Numbered from the stretch's first letter, positions 5,220 through 12,975 are shown. The stretch: 18,167 nt of DNA from UBA1738 sp045591565 (GCA_045591565.1 JAZNTB010000041.1:1-18167), one strand, 5' to 3'. Notes: generated from the sequence alone by a model not told the origin. Numbers and translations: made by a program.

Positions 5220-6392
5220 ATGGATATAAAAGAACAGGCACTTTTAAAACATGCGGAGTGGCAGGGAAAAATCGAGGTAGTATCGAGAACCCCCGTGAAA
5301 AACAGAGAACAGCTTTCAATAGCATACACACCGGGCGTTGCAGAGCCTTGTCTTGAAATTCAAAAGGATATAACTAGGTCCTTTGAGCTTACGCGCAGAC
5401 ACAACCTTGTTGCGGTTATCACCGACGGCTCAGCTGTTTTAGGACTTGGCGATATCGGCCCTGAGGCGGGTATGCCGGTTATGGAGGGCAAGTGTGCACT
5501 CTTTAAGGAATTTGCTGATGTGGATGCATTTCCTCTTTGCATAAAAACTCAGGATATCGACGAGCTGGTAAGAACGATTTATCTTCTGTCCGGCAGCTTC
5601 GGAGGAATAAACCTTGAGGATATTGCGGCTCCAAGATGCTTTGAAATTGAAAGAAAGCTCAAGGAAATCTGCGACATTCCGGTATTCCACGATGATCAGC
5701 ACGGAACCGCAATCGTGGTTGCGGCAGCGATGATAAATGCATTAAAGGTTGTAAAGAAAAATATTGGCGATATCCGCGTTGTTATAAACGGTGCAGGAAG
5801 TGCCGGAACGGCAATCGGTATGCACCTTATGAAGCTGGGCGTTAAAAATCTTGTTATGGTTGACAGGTTCGGCATTATATGCGAGGGAATGGATGGACTC
5901 AGTGATGCACATGCCGAGCTTGCAAAAATAACAAATTGTGACCATATAACAGGAACTCTATCCGATGCGATGAAGGGTGCGGATGTGTTTATAGGCGTAT
6001 CGGCGCCGAATATTGTATCGAGCGAAATGGTAAGCACTATGGCTGATGGGGCAATAATTTTTGCGATGGCAAACCCTGTACCGGAAATTCTGCCGGATGC
6101 GGCAAAGGCAGGCGGTGCGGCAGTTGTAGGAACAGGCCGCTCGGATTACCCGAACCAGATAAACAATGTCGTGGCGTTCCCGGGAATCTTCAGGGGTGCA
6201 CTTGATGTTCGGGCAAGCGATATCAATGACGAAATGAAGATGGCAGCATCTTATGCTATTGCAGGTTTAGTTTCGGACGAGGAACTGAATGCTGAATATA
6301 TACTTCCTATGGCATTTGATGAAAGAATAGGCAAGACTGTTGCGGCAGCAGTTAGCGAGGCGGCAAGAAAGAGCGGTGTCAGCCGGATATAA
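5220..6392 (+). CDS. Malic enzyme (NAD(P)-dependent malate dehydrogenase, decarboxylating)
   Basis: This catalyses oxidative decarboxylation of malate to pyruvate and CO2 with a divalent metal and NAD(P). The 390-residue length fits the short bacterial malic enzymes without a C-terminal phosphotransacetylase domain. Visible motifs: SIAYTPGVAEPC with catalytic Tyr36, MPVMEGKCALFK with the general base Lys91, NLEDIAAP (131-138) and FHDDQHGTA (157-164) with metal-binding Glu133, Asp134 and Asp158/159, then the Rossmann GAGSAG (191-196) and the MANPVPEI loop. AGGAGG (5206-5211) lies 8 bases before ATG. Upstream is its own promoter. Downstream are the ferritin-like gene and, in a separate unit, fumarase, so the neighbourhood supports flow from fumarate through malate to pyruvate. 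Whether NAD or NADP is preferred cannot be settled by eye. Confidence 0.95.
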   Translation: MDIKEQALLKHAEWQGKIEVVSRTPVKNREQLSIAYTPGVAEPCLEIQKDITRSFELTRRHNLVAVITDGSAVLGLGDIGPEAGMPVMEGKCALFKEFADVDAFPLCIKTQDIDELVRTIYLLSGSFGGINLEDIAAPRCFEIERKLKEICDIPVFHDDQHGTAIVVAAAMINALKVVKKNIGDIRVVINGAGSAGTAIGMHLMKLGVKNLVMVDRFGIICEGMDGLSDAHAELAKITNCDHITGTLSDAMKGADVFIGVSAPNIVSSEMVSTMADGAIIFAMANPVPEILPDAAKAGGAAVVGTGRSDYPNQINNVVAFPGIFRGALDVRASDINDEMKMAASYAIAGLVSDEELNAEYILPMAFDERIGKTVAAAVSEAARKSGVSRI

Positions 6393-6534
6393 AATGTAAA
6401 AACCACAGGTGCATACGGGTGTATTTTTATGCAATTTGATGGTCTGCACTATTTTTCTACATCCCCAAAGGGAACCTGTATATCAAGAAGTAAATCCGCG
6501 CATACTAAACAAAAAAGAAAGGATGCGGATTGTT

Positions 6535-6969
6535 ATGGTAGAACAAGACACAATAAAGCTTCTTCGCGAATGTGATGCAGGCGTGAAGATGGGGGTATCT
6601 TCGATTGAGGATGTGCTTGAGTATGTGGAAAACGATGAGTTTGAAAAACGACTCACGGTCTGCAAGGACGAGCACGAAAAGCTGGACAGAGAGCTGCAGG
6701 AACTTCTTGATAAATACAAGGATGACGGAAAGGAGCCTGCTGCGATGGCAAAGAGTATGTCATGGATGAAAACGAATATGAAGCTTGCCATGAATGACTC
6801 AGACGAAACTGTTGCCGACCTTATGACAGACGGGTGTAATATGGGAGTTAAGTCACTCAATAAATACCTGAACAAATACGAGGCGGCAGACGAGGTGTCG
6901 AAGGACATCGCAAAGCGACTCATTAACCTTGAGGAAAAGCTGGCGATAGACATAAGAAAGTATCTTTAA
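6535..6969 (+). CDS. Predicted ferritin-like four-helix-bundle protein, function unknown
   Basis: This is a hypothetical protein of 144 residues, almost wholly charged amphipathic helix with no signal peptide or membrane segment. It divides into two similar halves: TIKLLRECDAGVKMGVSSIEDVL near the start and VADLMTDGCNMGVKSLNKYL near residue 93 share the pattern L-x(6)-G-x-x-M-G-V-x-S-x-x-x-x-L, as in clostridial proteins predicted to have a ferritin-like or DUF2383-like bundle. The first half contains the ENDEFEKRLTVCKDEHEKLD segment and the second half GCNMG. Function is not known and iron binding is only a guess. The start is ATG at 6535 with AAGAAAGGA upstream (gap 12); an in-frame ATG at 6523 directly touches that site and is less likely. 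It lies 142 bases after malic enzyme with no clear terminator between, so it may share that transcript. Confidence 0.6.
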   Translation: MVEQDTIKLLRECDAGVKMGVSSIEDVLEYVENDEFEKRLTVCKDEHEKLDRELQELLDKYKDDGKEPAAMAKSMSWMKTNMKLAMNDSDETVADLMTDGCNMGVKSLNKYLNKYEAADEVSKDIAKRLINLEEKLAIDIRKYL

Positions 6970-7009
6970 TTAAAAAGCAGTGCGAATATGCACTGCTTTT
7001 TAATTAAAG
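6964..7009. terminator. 20-bp perfect hairpin terminator after the ferritin-like gene
   Basis: Arms 6964-6983 and 6990-7009 are perfectly complementary over 20 bp with loop GAATAT. The core GCAGTGC/GCACTGC is followed by TTTTT. The stop codon of the preceding gene is inside the left arm, and the next promoter begins four bases after the right arm. Confidence 0.9.
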
Positions 7010-7012
7010 ATG

Positions 7013-7041
7013 TTGAAGTTTTGGCACTGTTGTGGTATACT
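7013..7041 (+). promoter_or_regulatory. Promoter of fumC (extended -10)
   Basis: TTGAAG (7013-7018), a 17-base spacer and TATACT (7036-7041), preceded by TGG (7033-7035), an extended -10. The start near 7048 gives a leader of about 24 nt. Confidence 0.75.
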
Positions 7042-7071
7042 GTAGAAAATGAGTTGAAAGGGTGTCAAATA

Positions 7072-8448
7072 ATGGAATACCGTGTTGAACATGACTCTAT
7101 GGGAGAGGTAAAGGTGCCTTGTGACAAGCTTTGGGGAGCACAGACACAAAGGAGCTGTGACAATTTCAAAATAGGAACAGGCATTGAAACGATGCCTGCT
7201 GAAATCATACACGCATTCGGTGTGCTCAAAAAAGCGGCAGCGGTTGCGAACAATGCTCTTTGCCCTGAAAGGATGACAGAGGAAAAGAAGGACGCCATAA
7301 TAAAAGCTTGTGACGAAATAATGAGAGGGGAATTGAACAGTCATTTTCCGCTTGTTGTGTGGCAGACAGGCTCGGGAACGCAGTCAAATATGAACGCCAA
7401 TGAGGTCATTGCAAACAGAGGTAATCAGGTTTTGGAAAAGAGCCTTTTGCACCCCAATGACGATGTAAATATGAGTCAATCGTCGAACGACACCTTTCCG
7501 ACAGCGATGCATATAGCCGCTGTGATTACATTGGAGGATAAGCTTATTCTGGCGGCAGAAGCGCATGTTAAAACCTTAAAAAGACTTGAAGCGGAAAATG
7601 ACGGAATAGTAAAAAGCGGAAGAACTCATCTTCAGGACGCAACACCGATTAAATTCAGTCAGGAGATAAGCGGCTGGAGAGCGAGTGTTGAAAAGGATAT
7701 TGAGCTTATAAGGCGTGCGGCAGAGCCACTTTGTGAGCTTGCACTTGGCGGAACGGCTGTCGGAACGGGACTAAATGCACCGGCTGGCTTTTCAGAAGCT
7801 GTTGCAAAGGAAATTGCAGATATCACGGGAAAGCCTTTCAAAACGGCGGAGAATAAATTTCACGCACTCACATCAAAGGATGAACTTGTGTTTGCACATG
7901 GTGCAATTAAGGCACTTGCCTGCGATATGATGAAGATAGCCAATGATATACGCTGGCTTGCATCGGGACCGAGGGACGGTCTTGGCGAGATTTTCATACC
8001 GGAAAACGAACCGGGCTCGTCGATTATGCCGGGCAAGGTAAACCCTACTCAGTGTGAGGCAGTGACTATGGTTGCCGTTCAGGTTATGGGCAACGATGCG
8101 GCTGTCGGAATAGCAGCGTCACAGGGGAATTTCGAGCTTAATGTATTTATGCCGGTATGCATTTATAATTTCCTGCAGTCGGCAAGACTTCTGGCTGAGG
8201 CGATAACCTCGTTTGATAAAAACTGCGCTTCGGGAATAAAGGCAAATAAGGAAAAGATGCACCATAATCTTCACAATTCACTGATGCTTGTAACAAGCCT
8301 CAATCCTTACATAGGCTATGAGAATGCGGCGAAAACCGCAAAAAAAGCATATAACGACAACATATCCCTAAAGGATGCCTGCGTGGAGCTTGGATTTTTG
8401 ACTGCCGAAAGATTTGATGAGATATTTAAGCCCGAGGAAATGGTATGA
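7072..8448 (+). CDS. fumC: Class II fumarate hydratase
   Basis: This reversibly hydrates fumarate to L-malate and is an oxygen-stable, iron-free homotetramer of the aspartase/fumarase superfamily. The 458-residue protein has QTGSGTQSNMNANEV (98-112), SQSSNDTFPTAMH (135-147), SGRTHLQDATP with the catalytic His186 (182-192), and the signature loop GSSIMPGKVNP (315-325) with Ser316 as the likely catalytic base. GRTHLQDATP and the QEISGW that follows separate it from aspartase and argininosuccinate lyase. ATG at 7072 is chosen: GAAAGGGTG lies just upstream and the homologous N terminus EYRVEHDSMGEVKVP begins here; the frame is open 28 codons further but that part is promoter. With the upstream malic enzyme it links fumarate to pyruvate. 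Its stop lies in the terminator shared with the MATE gene. Confidence 0.97.
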   Translation: MEYRVEHDSMGEVKVPCDKLWGAQTQRSCDNFKIGTGIETMPAEIIHAFGVLKKAAAVANNALCPERMTEEKKDAIIKACDEIMRGELNSHFPLVVWQTGSGTQSNMNANEVIANRGNQVLEKSLLHPNDDVNMSQSSNDTFPTAMHIAAVITLEDKLILAAEAHVKTLKRLEAENDGIVKSGRTHLQDATPIKFSQEISGWRASVEKDIELIRRAAEPLCELALGGTAVGTGLNAPAGFSEAVAKEIADITGKPFKTAENKFHALTSKDELVFAHGAIKALACDMMKIANDIRWLASGPRDGLGEIFIPENEPGSSIMPGKVNPTQCEAVTMVAVQVMGNDAAVGIAASQGNFELNVFMPVCIYNFLQSARLLAEAITSFDKNCASGIKANKEKMHHNLHNSLMLVTSLNPYIGYENAAKTAKKAYNDNISLKDACVELGFLTAERFDEIFKPEEMV

Positions 8449-8483
8449 AAAAAGGAAACTCTTTTATGAGTTTCCTTTTTTCA
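8446..8483. terminator. Bidirectional terminator between fumC and the MATE gene
   Basis: Arms 8446-8461 and 8468-8483 pair perfectly over 16 bp with loop TTTTAT. The A6 and T6 ends give a T tract on both strands. The fumC stop (8446-8448) is in the left arm and the MATE stop (8464-8466, minus) is in the loop, so both genes end within the hairpin. Confidence 0.92.
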
Positions 8484-9816
8484 ACTTTCTTATAAAGCTT
8501 ATCGCAAACGGCAGACAGAAAAGCGATGCCAAAAGGTCTGCAAGTGGTTGCGATATCTGAAGTCCGAAAAGCCCGAATTTTGCAGGCAGAATCAGTATAA
8601 TTGGGATAAAGAACAGACCTTGTCTTGCGCAGGATAAAAGAAGTGCCGTCCAGGATTTTCCTGTGGTCTGATAGAGCATATTGGTGACGGTGCTTACCGG
8701 AATAATCGGAAGTGCAAGACACTGTGCGATGAGTGCAACCTTGCCAATTTCAATAACCGCGGCATCGTTTTTCGTAAATCTTGCCATAAGCCAGTCCGAA
8801 CCCAAGAATACGGGAACGCCCATTGTTATCATAACGATTGCGCCTAAAAGCAGAGTAAAAAGGAATGCCTTTTTTACTCTGTCATATTTTTTTGCGCCGA
8901 AGTTAAAGCCGGCAACTGGCTGAAAGCCTTGTCCGATACCGATTAAAACGGCAAATATCATCATAAAAATCTTGCCTACGATACTCATTGCCGCAACCGC
9001 AGCATCGCCATAAATTCTTGCGTTTCGGTTTAAAAGCGTGCTTGCTATGCTTGAAAGTCCCTGACGCGACATAGACGGAAGTCCGGTCTTTAATATATTG
9101 AGATAAACTCTTGGCGAACGGGATACTTTTGTGATGTTAAGCCGAGCCGGACTTTTTCCGCAAAGGAAAAAGGAAAGCAGAATCAGAAAGCTTGCGCATT
9201 GGCTTAAAAGTGTTGCAATAGCGGCACCTGCAGTACCCAGATTTAATGTAAATATAAAAATCGGGTCGAGAGCAATATTCAATATGCCACCGACACCGAT
9301 GCCGACCATTGAGTATTTTGCCTTGCCCTGCGAGCGCAGGAGATTATTCATTATAAAGGAGCCAATCATAATGGGTGCGCCGAGAATGATATACCGCGCA
9401 TAGCTTATTGCGTGGGGGAGAATAGTTTCGGTTGCCCCAAAAAGGAACATCAAATCCTTTATCCAGAAACACGCACAGGCGGCAAATATCACACCGAGGG
9501 TAAGCCCTGAAAAGAGCGCGCTTGATGCAACAACGGTTGCCTCGTCATCTTTTTTCTGACCTAAAAGGCGGGAAATCGTACTTCCCGAACCCATGCCGAG
9601 AGTGAAGCCGACTGCCTGAATTATCGCCATAAGCGAATACACAACGCCAACAGCTCCCGAAGCGCTTGTGCCAAGGCGTGACACAAAAAAGGTGTCAGCT
9701 ATATTGTAAACGGAGGTTATCAGCATACTGACAACAGCAGGTATTGCCAGAGATATAACAAGCCGGCTTATGCGTGCTGTCGTCATTTTTTCTAACTGAG
9801 CGCCTTCGTTTTTCAT
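8464..9816 (-). CDS. MATE family efflux transporter (MepA/NorM-like)
   Basis: This is an inner-membrane multidrug and toxic-compound exporter, usually driven by Na+ or H+. The 450 residues contain about twelve hydrophobic segments in two similar halves. The N-terminal half carries ISLAIPAVVSMLITSVYNIADTFF and GSGSTISRLLGQKKDDEA; the second half carries TGLPSMSRQGLSS and IGQGFQPVAGFNFGAKKYDRV, both typical of MATE proteins of the MepA type. AAGGAG (9823-9828, minus) lies six bases before the ATG and overlaps the stop codon of the upstream DUF5662 gene, so translation is likely coupled. It is the last gene of a DUF1653-DUF5662-MATE operon. The substrate cannot be predicted; the odd neighbours give no clue to a drug target and there is no adjacent regulator. 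Confidence 0.93.
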   Translation of the reverse strand: MKNEGAQLEKMTTARISRLVISLAIPAVVSMLITSVYNIADTFFVSRLGTSASGAVGVVYSLMAIIQAVGFTLGMGSGSTISRLLGQKKDDEATVVASSALFSGLTLGVIFAACACFWIKDLMFLFGATETILPHAISYARYIILGAPIMIGSFIMNNLLRSQGKAKYSMVGIGVGGILNIALDPIFIFTLNLGTAGAAIATLLSQCASFLILLSFFLCGKSPARLNITKVSRSPRVYLNILKTGLPSMSRQGLSSIASTLLNRNARIYGDAAVAAMSIVGKIFMMIFAVLIGIGQGFQPVAGFNFGAKKYDRVKKAFLFTLLLGAIVMITMGVPVFLGSDWLMARFTKNDAAVIEIGKVALIAQCLALPIIPVSTVTNMLYQTTGKSWTALLLSCARQGLFFIPIILILPAKFGLFGLQISQPLADLLASLFCLPFAISFIRKLKKGNS

Positions 9817-9826
9817 TGTTTTCTCC

Positions 9827-10351
9827 TTAATAGTCTTTTAAATTTCTTATGTACGCAAATGTTTTGTCCTCACCCTCATCACGAAGCATTATTAAAAGCT
9901 TTTCTAAAATAGCGGAGGTTTCGGGATGTATAAGCCTTCTTGCTCTTCCGCCGTCAAAGTATTCGAACGGTTGTGAGTTGTTGTAATTTTCGCCCTGATA
10001 GATTTTGCTTGCAGCCAAACGGTCGCAAAACATCTCTTTTACATACCGCACAGGCATTTTTACCGGTCCGTAAACGCCCGTCGGGGGATTATAGTCAGTC
10101 CAATACTCAAAATGATGCTTGTTTCTGCCCTTGTGATGCATCCACGCTAAAGAATATCCGTTTCGTCTGCGCTCTGCATCGTTGGGGCTTCTGTCGCCCT
10201 GATAGAATTTTACGCCCGAGATAAACTCGCTCGGCATATATTTTGACAAATCGTGAAAGAGCCCTTGCCATAAAATACCTGCACGGCGGCAGTTTTTTAT
10301 AACTTCATGGCGGTGAAGTGTTATCGTTTTAAAGTGTCCCCATATATTCAT
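9827..10351 (-). CDS. DUF5662 family protein, HD-like
   Basis: This is a 174-residue protein resembling the DUF5662 family, function unknown. It has a histidine and aspartate pattern reminiscent of small HD-type metal hydrolases: HRHEVIKNC (13-21), the HDLSKY motif at His33-Asp34, and a cluster HHKGRNKHHFEYW (72-84) with four histidines. KFYQGDRSPNDAERRRNGYSLAWMHH is the strongly family-like middle portion. There is no signal peptide or membrane segment. Its ATG overlaps the DUF1653 stop as ATGA, and the MATE ribosome site overlaps its own stop, so all three genes are tightly coupled. A metal-dependent phosphohydrolase is a reasonable guess from the residue pattern, but the reaction is not known. 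Confidence 0.8.
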   Translation of the reverse strand: MNIWGHFKTITLHRHEVIKNCRRAGILWQGLFHDLSKYMPSEFISGVKFYQGDRSPNDAERRRNGYSLAWMHHKGRNKHHFEYWTDYNPPTGVYGPVKMPVRYVKEMFCDRLAASKIYQGENYNNSQPFEYFDGGRARRLIHPETSAILEKLLIMLRDEGEDKTFAYIRNLKDY

Positions 10352-10557
10352 TTATTATCCACCCCGATATATTCAAATCTTTTTATGCCCGGTGCAACTT
10401 CCTCGTCCCACATAGAAAGCGGACGAACCCACAGTGTGCTGCTTTCATCCGCTGCACGGTAAATGACCATATCCTCAAGAGTTTCGCTGTTTTTTGCGAT
10501 ATCCAAAAACTCGTAAATATTACCCTTAAAATGCCTGTAAAAGCCTCTTTTTATCAC
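10348..10557 (-). CDS. DUF1653 family small protein
   Basis: This is a short protein of 69 residues with the DUF1653 pattern: GFYRHFKGNIYEFLDIAKNSETLEDMVIYRA then LWVRPLSMWDE and RFEYIG. The family is a single small beta-rich domain of unknown function, often a stand-alone cytosolic protein. The frame is open to a GTG at 10566, but the ribosome site AAAGAGG (10567-10573, minus) touches that codon; the GTG at 10557 lies 9 bases from it and gives an N terminus (IKRGFYRHFKGN) that fits the family, so it is preferred. It heads the three-gene operon, with a sigma-A promoter close upstream and a 4-base ATGA overlap with the DUF5662 gene. Confidence 0.85.
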   Translation of the reverse strand: MIKRGFYRHFKGNIYEFLDIAKNSETLEDMVIYRAADESSTLWVRPLSMWDEEVAPGIKRFEYIGVDNK

Positions 10558-10576
10558 ATTTTTCACCTCTTTTTAC

Positions 10577-10605
10577 AGTATATCATTAAAGTATATTGAT
10601 TTCAA
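10577..10605 (-). promoter_or_regulatory. Sigma-A promoter of the DUF1653-DUF5662-MATE operon
   Basis: On the minus strand TTGAAA (10600-10605), a 17-base spacer and TATACT (10577-10582). The predicted start near 10570 is at the ribosome binding site, so the leader is very short and supports the GTG at 10557. Confidence 0.75.
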
Positions 10606-10628
10606 GATAAAAAAATTTAATAAAACTA

Positions 10629-10657
10629 TTGACAAACGGGGAAAAAGGAAGTATAAT
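10629..10657 (+). promoter_or_regulatory. Perfect-consensus promoter of the ylxM-ffh-rpsP-trmD operon
   Basis: TTGACA (10629-10634), a 17-base spacer and TATAAT (10652-10657) match the vegetative consensus exactly, as suits an operon for secretion and ribosome proteins. It is divergent from the DUF1653 promoter, only 23 bases away. Confidence 0.95.
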
Positions 10658-10706
10658 GACATCTGTAAAGTTTTTTTGGTTTACACTCCAAAAGGCGGTG
10701 AGGGTT

Positions 10707-11024
10707 ATGGCGAAGGATTTGACGGTGAGTATTCTGCTCGATTTTTACGGCGAGCTTTTAACGCCAAAACAGGCGGAGGCGCTTGACCTTTACTATAATC
10801 AGGACTTGTCGCTGGCGGAAATCGCAGAGGGAATGAGTGTTTCAAGACAAGGCGTGCGGGCTTTTATAAAACAGGGCGAGGGACACCTTAGCGAGTTTGA
10901 GGAAAAGCTTGGTATGGCAAAGAGGTTTGCAGAGATAAGCAGGCTTGTGGATGAAATAGAGGAGCAGCTTTCGCCCGATAGCAGTATAACCGAAAAAATC
11001 AGCGAAATCAGGAAACGGCTGTAG
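10707..11024 (+). CDS. ylxM: YlxM/p13-like HTH protein of the SRP locus
   Basis: This is a 105-residue protein of the YlxM (UPF0122, p13) family, a sigma-70 region-4-like helix-turn-helix protein encoded before ffh in most Firmicutes and thought to modulate the signal recognition particle. The sequence LLDFYGELLTPKQAEALDLYYNQDLSLAEIAEGMSVSRQGV has the characteristic form, with the helix-turn-helix at about residues 33-52, and a charged C-terminal helix follows. ATG at 10707 is chosen because the family begins AKDLTVSILLDFYG and AAAGGCGG lies about 8 bases before it; the frame continues upstream only into the promoter. The stop lies 14 bases before the TTG of ffh, so the two are cotranscribed and probably coupled. 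Confidence 0.93.
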   Translation: MAKDLTVSILLDFYGELLTPKQAEALDLYYNQDLSLAEIAEGMSVSRQGVRAFIKQGEGHLSEFEEKLGMAKRFAEISRLVDEIEEQLSPDSSITEKISEIRKRL

Positions 11025-11038
11025 GTGAGGTGAGGACA

Positions 11039-12391
11039 TTGGCATTTGAAAATCTGGGCGAAAAGCTGTCCGGTGTTTTTAAGAAATTGCGCGGCGTGGG
11101 AAAAATTACCGAAAAGGATATCAAGGATGCAATGCGCGAAGTAAAGCTTGCGCTTTTGGAGGCCGATGTTAACTTCAAGGTCGTTAAAAATTTCATAAGC
11201 AGTGTATCGGAAAAGGCGATGAGTGCCGAGGTGCTAGAGAGCCTGACTCCGTCACAGAATATATTAAAAATTGTGCGTGACGAGCTTACAGAACTTATGG
11301 GCTCGGAAAATGCACGGCTTGAGTTTTCAAAGACTCCGCCGACCGTGATTATGATGTGCGGTCTGCAGGGTGCGGGTAAAACGACAGCGTCAGCAAAGCT
11401 GGCACTTAATCTTCGTAAGAGCATGGATAAGAGACCACTTTTGGTTGCCTGCGATATTTACAGACCGGCAGCTATAAAACAGCTTCAGGTTCTGGGTGAC
11501 CAGATAGGTGTTCCTGTCTTTTCGATGGGCGCAGATGAAAGTCCGGTAAAGATTGCAAAAGAAGCCGTGGAGCATGCGAAAAAGCACGGTAACGACCCTG
11601 TAATCATAGATACGGCGGGACGGCTTCATGTAGATGAAGAACTTATGGCCGAGCTTAGCAATATAAGAGAGAAGACAAACCCTGCAGAAATTCTGCTTGT
11701 AGTTGATGCGATGACGGGTCAGGATGCCGTAAATGTAGCTGAGAGCTTTAACAGTCAGCTTGAAATAACAGGCGTGATTTTGTCAAAGCTTGACGGCGAC
11801 ACAAGAGGCGGTGCGGCACTTTCGGTAAAGGCAGTAACCGAAAAGCCGATAAAATTTGCGTCGGTGGGCGAAAAGCTTTCAGAGCTTGAACCGTTCTATC
11901 CCGACCGTATGGCAGGACGAATTCTCGGCATGGGCGATGTGATGACCTTGATAGACAGGGCACAGGAACTGACCACCGAGGAGGAAGCAAGAGAGCTTGA
12001 AAGGAAAATGCGTCAGCAGACCTTCGACCTCGAGGATTTTCTTTCGCAGCTTCAGCAGATTAAGAAAATGGGCTCTATTTCGCAGATTCTCGGTATGATG
12101 CCGGGTGTTGACAAAAGGGCGCTTGACCAGATAAATGATGCCGACAGCGAAAAGAAATTAAAGCGTACCGAGGCGATTATTCAGTCAATGACGCCAAAGG
12201 AGAGAGAGAACCCGAAGATTATCGCCGCAAGCCGCAAGATAAGAATTGCAAAGGGCAGCGGAACGAGGGTTCAGGATGTTAACGAGCTTTTAAAGCAGTT
12301 TGAGCAGATGCGCCAGATGATGAAACAGCTATCGGGCGGTAAACAGGCAAAGATGCTTAAGAGAATGAAGAAATTCGGAAAAAGATATTAA
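11039..12391 (+). CDS. ffh: Signal recognition particle protein Ffh (SRP54)
   Basis: This is the GTPase and signal-sequence-binding subunit of the bacterial SRP, which with 4.5S/6S-type SRP RNA and FtsY targets nascent membrane proteins. The 450 residues show the N domain (AFENLGEKLSGVFKKLRG), the G domain with the P loop GLQGAGKTT (108-116), DTAGRLH, and SKLDGDTRGGAAL, and the methionine-rich M domain with the RNA-binding SRKIRIAKGSGTRV and a C-terminal EQMRQMMKQL stretch. The start is TTG at 11039, giving the family-typical MAFENL; a GTG at 11030 is also in frame but lies inside the ribosome site AGGTGAGG. Second gene of the operon; the SRP RNA gene is not in this window. Confidence 0.97.
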   Translation: MAFENLGEKLSGVFKKLRGVGKITEKDIKDAMREVKLALLEADVNFKVVKNFISSVSEKAMSAEVLESLTPSQNILKIVRDELTELMGSENARLEFSKTPPTVIMMCGLQGAGKTTASAKLALNLRKSMDKRPLLVACDIYRPAAIKQLQVLGDQIGVPVFSMGADESPVKIAKEAVEHAKKHGNDPVIIDTAGRLHVDEELMAELSNIREKTNPAEILLVVDAMTGQDAVNVAESFNSQLEITGVILSKLDGDTRGGAALSVKAVTEKPIKFASVGEKLSELEPFYPDRMAGRILGMGDVMTLIDRAQELTTEEEARELERKMRQQTFDLEDFLSQLQQIKKMGSISQILGMMPGVDKRALDQINDADSEKKLKRTEAIIQSMTPKERENPKIIAASRKIRIAKGSGTRVQDVNELLKQFEQMRQMMKQLSGGKQAKMLKRMKKFGKRY

Positions 12392-12444
12392 ACGCCTCAC
12401 GGCTTTAGTATATACAAAAGAATCAGTTTTGGGAGGTGAAACAA

Positions 12445-12687
12445 ATGGCAGTTAAAATCAGATTGAGAAGAATGGGTGCAAAGAAGGCTCCTTTCTACAG
12501 AGTAGTTGTTGCTGATTCAAGATATCCAAGAGATGGTAGATTCATCGAGGAAATCGGAACATACAATCCGCTAACAGACCCTGCAACAGTAAACATTGAT
12601 GCTGATATGGCTAAGAAGTGGATCGCTAACGGTGCACAGCCAACAGATACTGTAAAGGCTCTTTTAAAGAAGCAGGGCATTATGTAA
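12445..12687 (+). CDS. rpsP: 30S ribosomal protein S16
   Basis: This is an 80-residue small-subunit protein that binds 16S rRNA early in assembly. It begins AVKIRLRRMGAKKAPFYRVVVADSRYPRDGR, the S16 signature, and continues FIEEIGTYNPLTDP. GGGAGGTG (12431-12438) lies 6 bases before the ATG at 12445; an ATG 9 bases upstream is too close to that site. Codon choice is visibly different from the neighbours, with more GCT, AGA and ACA, as expected of a highly expressed gene. It sits between ffh and khpA in the usual Firmicute order. Confidence 0.98.
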   Translation: MAVKIRLRRMGAKKAPFYRVVVADSRYPRDGRFIEEIGTYNPLTDPATVNIDADMAKKWIANGAQPTDTVKALLKKQGIM

Positions 12688-12700
12688 GGAGATTACCGAT

Positions 12701-12928
12701 ATGAAAGAGGTTTTAGAACTCATTGCCAAAGCATTGGTAGAGCATCCCGATGAGGTGAGCGTAACCGAAATCGAGGGTGAGAATTCGGTGACCTTAGAGC
12801 TTCGTGTTGCCGAGGGCGATATGGGCAAGGTTATCGGTAAGCAGGGAAAGATTGCAAAGGCAATCAGAACTGTTGTTAAAGCAGCCGCAAGCGTTGAAAA
12901 TAAGCATGTGACTGTTGATATTATTTAA
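12701..12928 (+). CDS. khpA: KH-domain RNA-binding protein KhpA
   Basis: This is a 75-residue single KH domain protein (KhpA/YlqC), which in Firmicutes pairs with KhpB (Jag/EloR) to bind RNA and influence cell elongation and division. The RNA-contacting loop is seen in GKVIGKQGK, with the GxxG at residues 46-49, followed by AKAIRTVVKAAAS. TAAGGAG (12685-12691) gives a good ribosome site that overlaps the rpsP stop. The gene is 13 bases after rpsP and before rimM, its usual place. Confidence 0.95.
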   Translation: MKEVLELIAKALVEHPDEVSVTEIEGENSVTLELRVAEGDMGKVIGKQGKIAKAIRTVVKAAASVENKHVTVDII

Positions 12929-12933
12929 TCAGG

Positions 12934-12975
12934 CTATATTAAAATGAGTGTCTCAAGGCACTTATTTTAATATAG
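12934..12975 (+). other. 17-bp hairpin between khpA and rimM
   Basis: CTATATTAAAATGAGTG (12934-12950) pairs with CACTTATTTTAATATAG (12959-12975) over 17 positions with one wobble and loop TCTCAAGG. No T tract follows the stem, so it is not an intrinsic terminator; it lies inside the operon. It could protect or direct processing of the rpsP-khpA part of the transcript. Confidence 0.55.

Noticed and set aside
6393..6534. Terminator between malic enzyme and the ferritin-like gene
   Set aside because: Only weak pairings (for example ATAC/GTAT before TTTTT near 6412-6428) were found, not enough to call.
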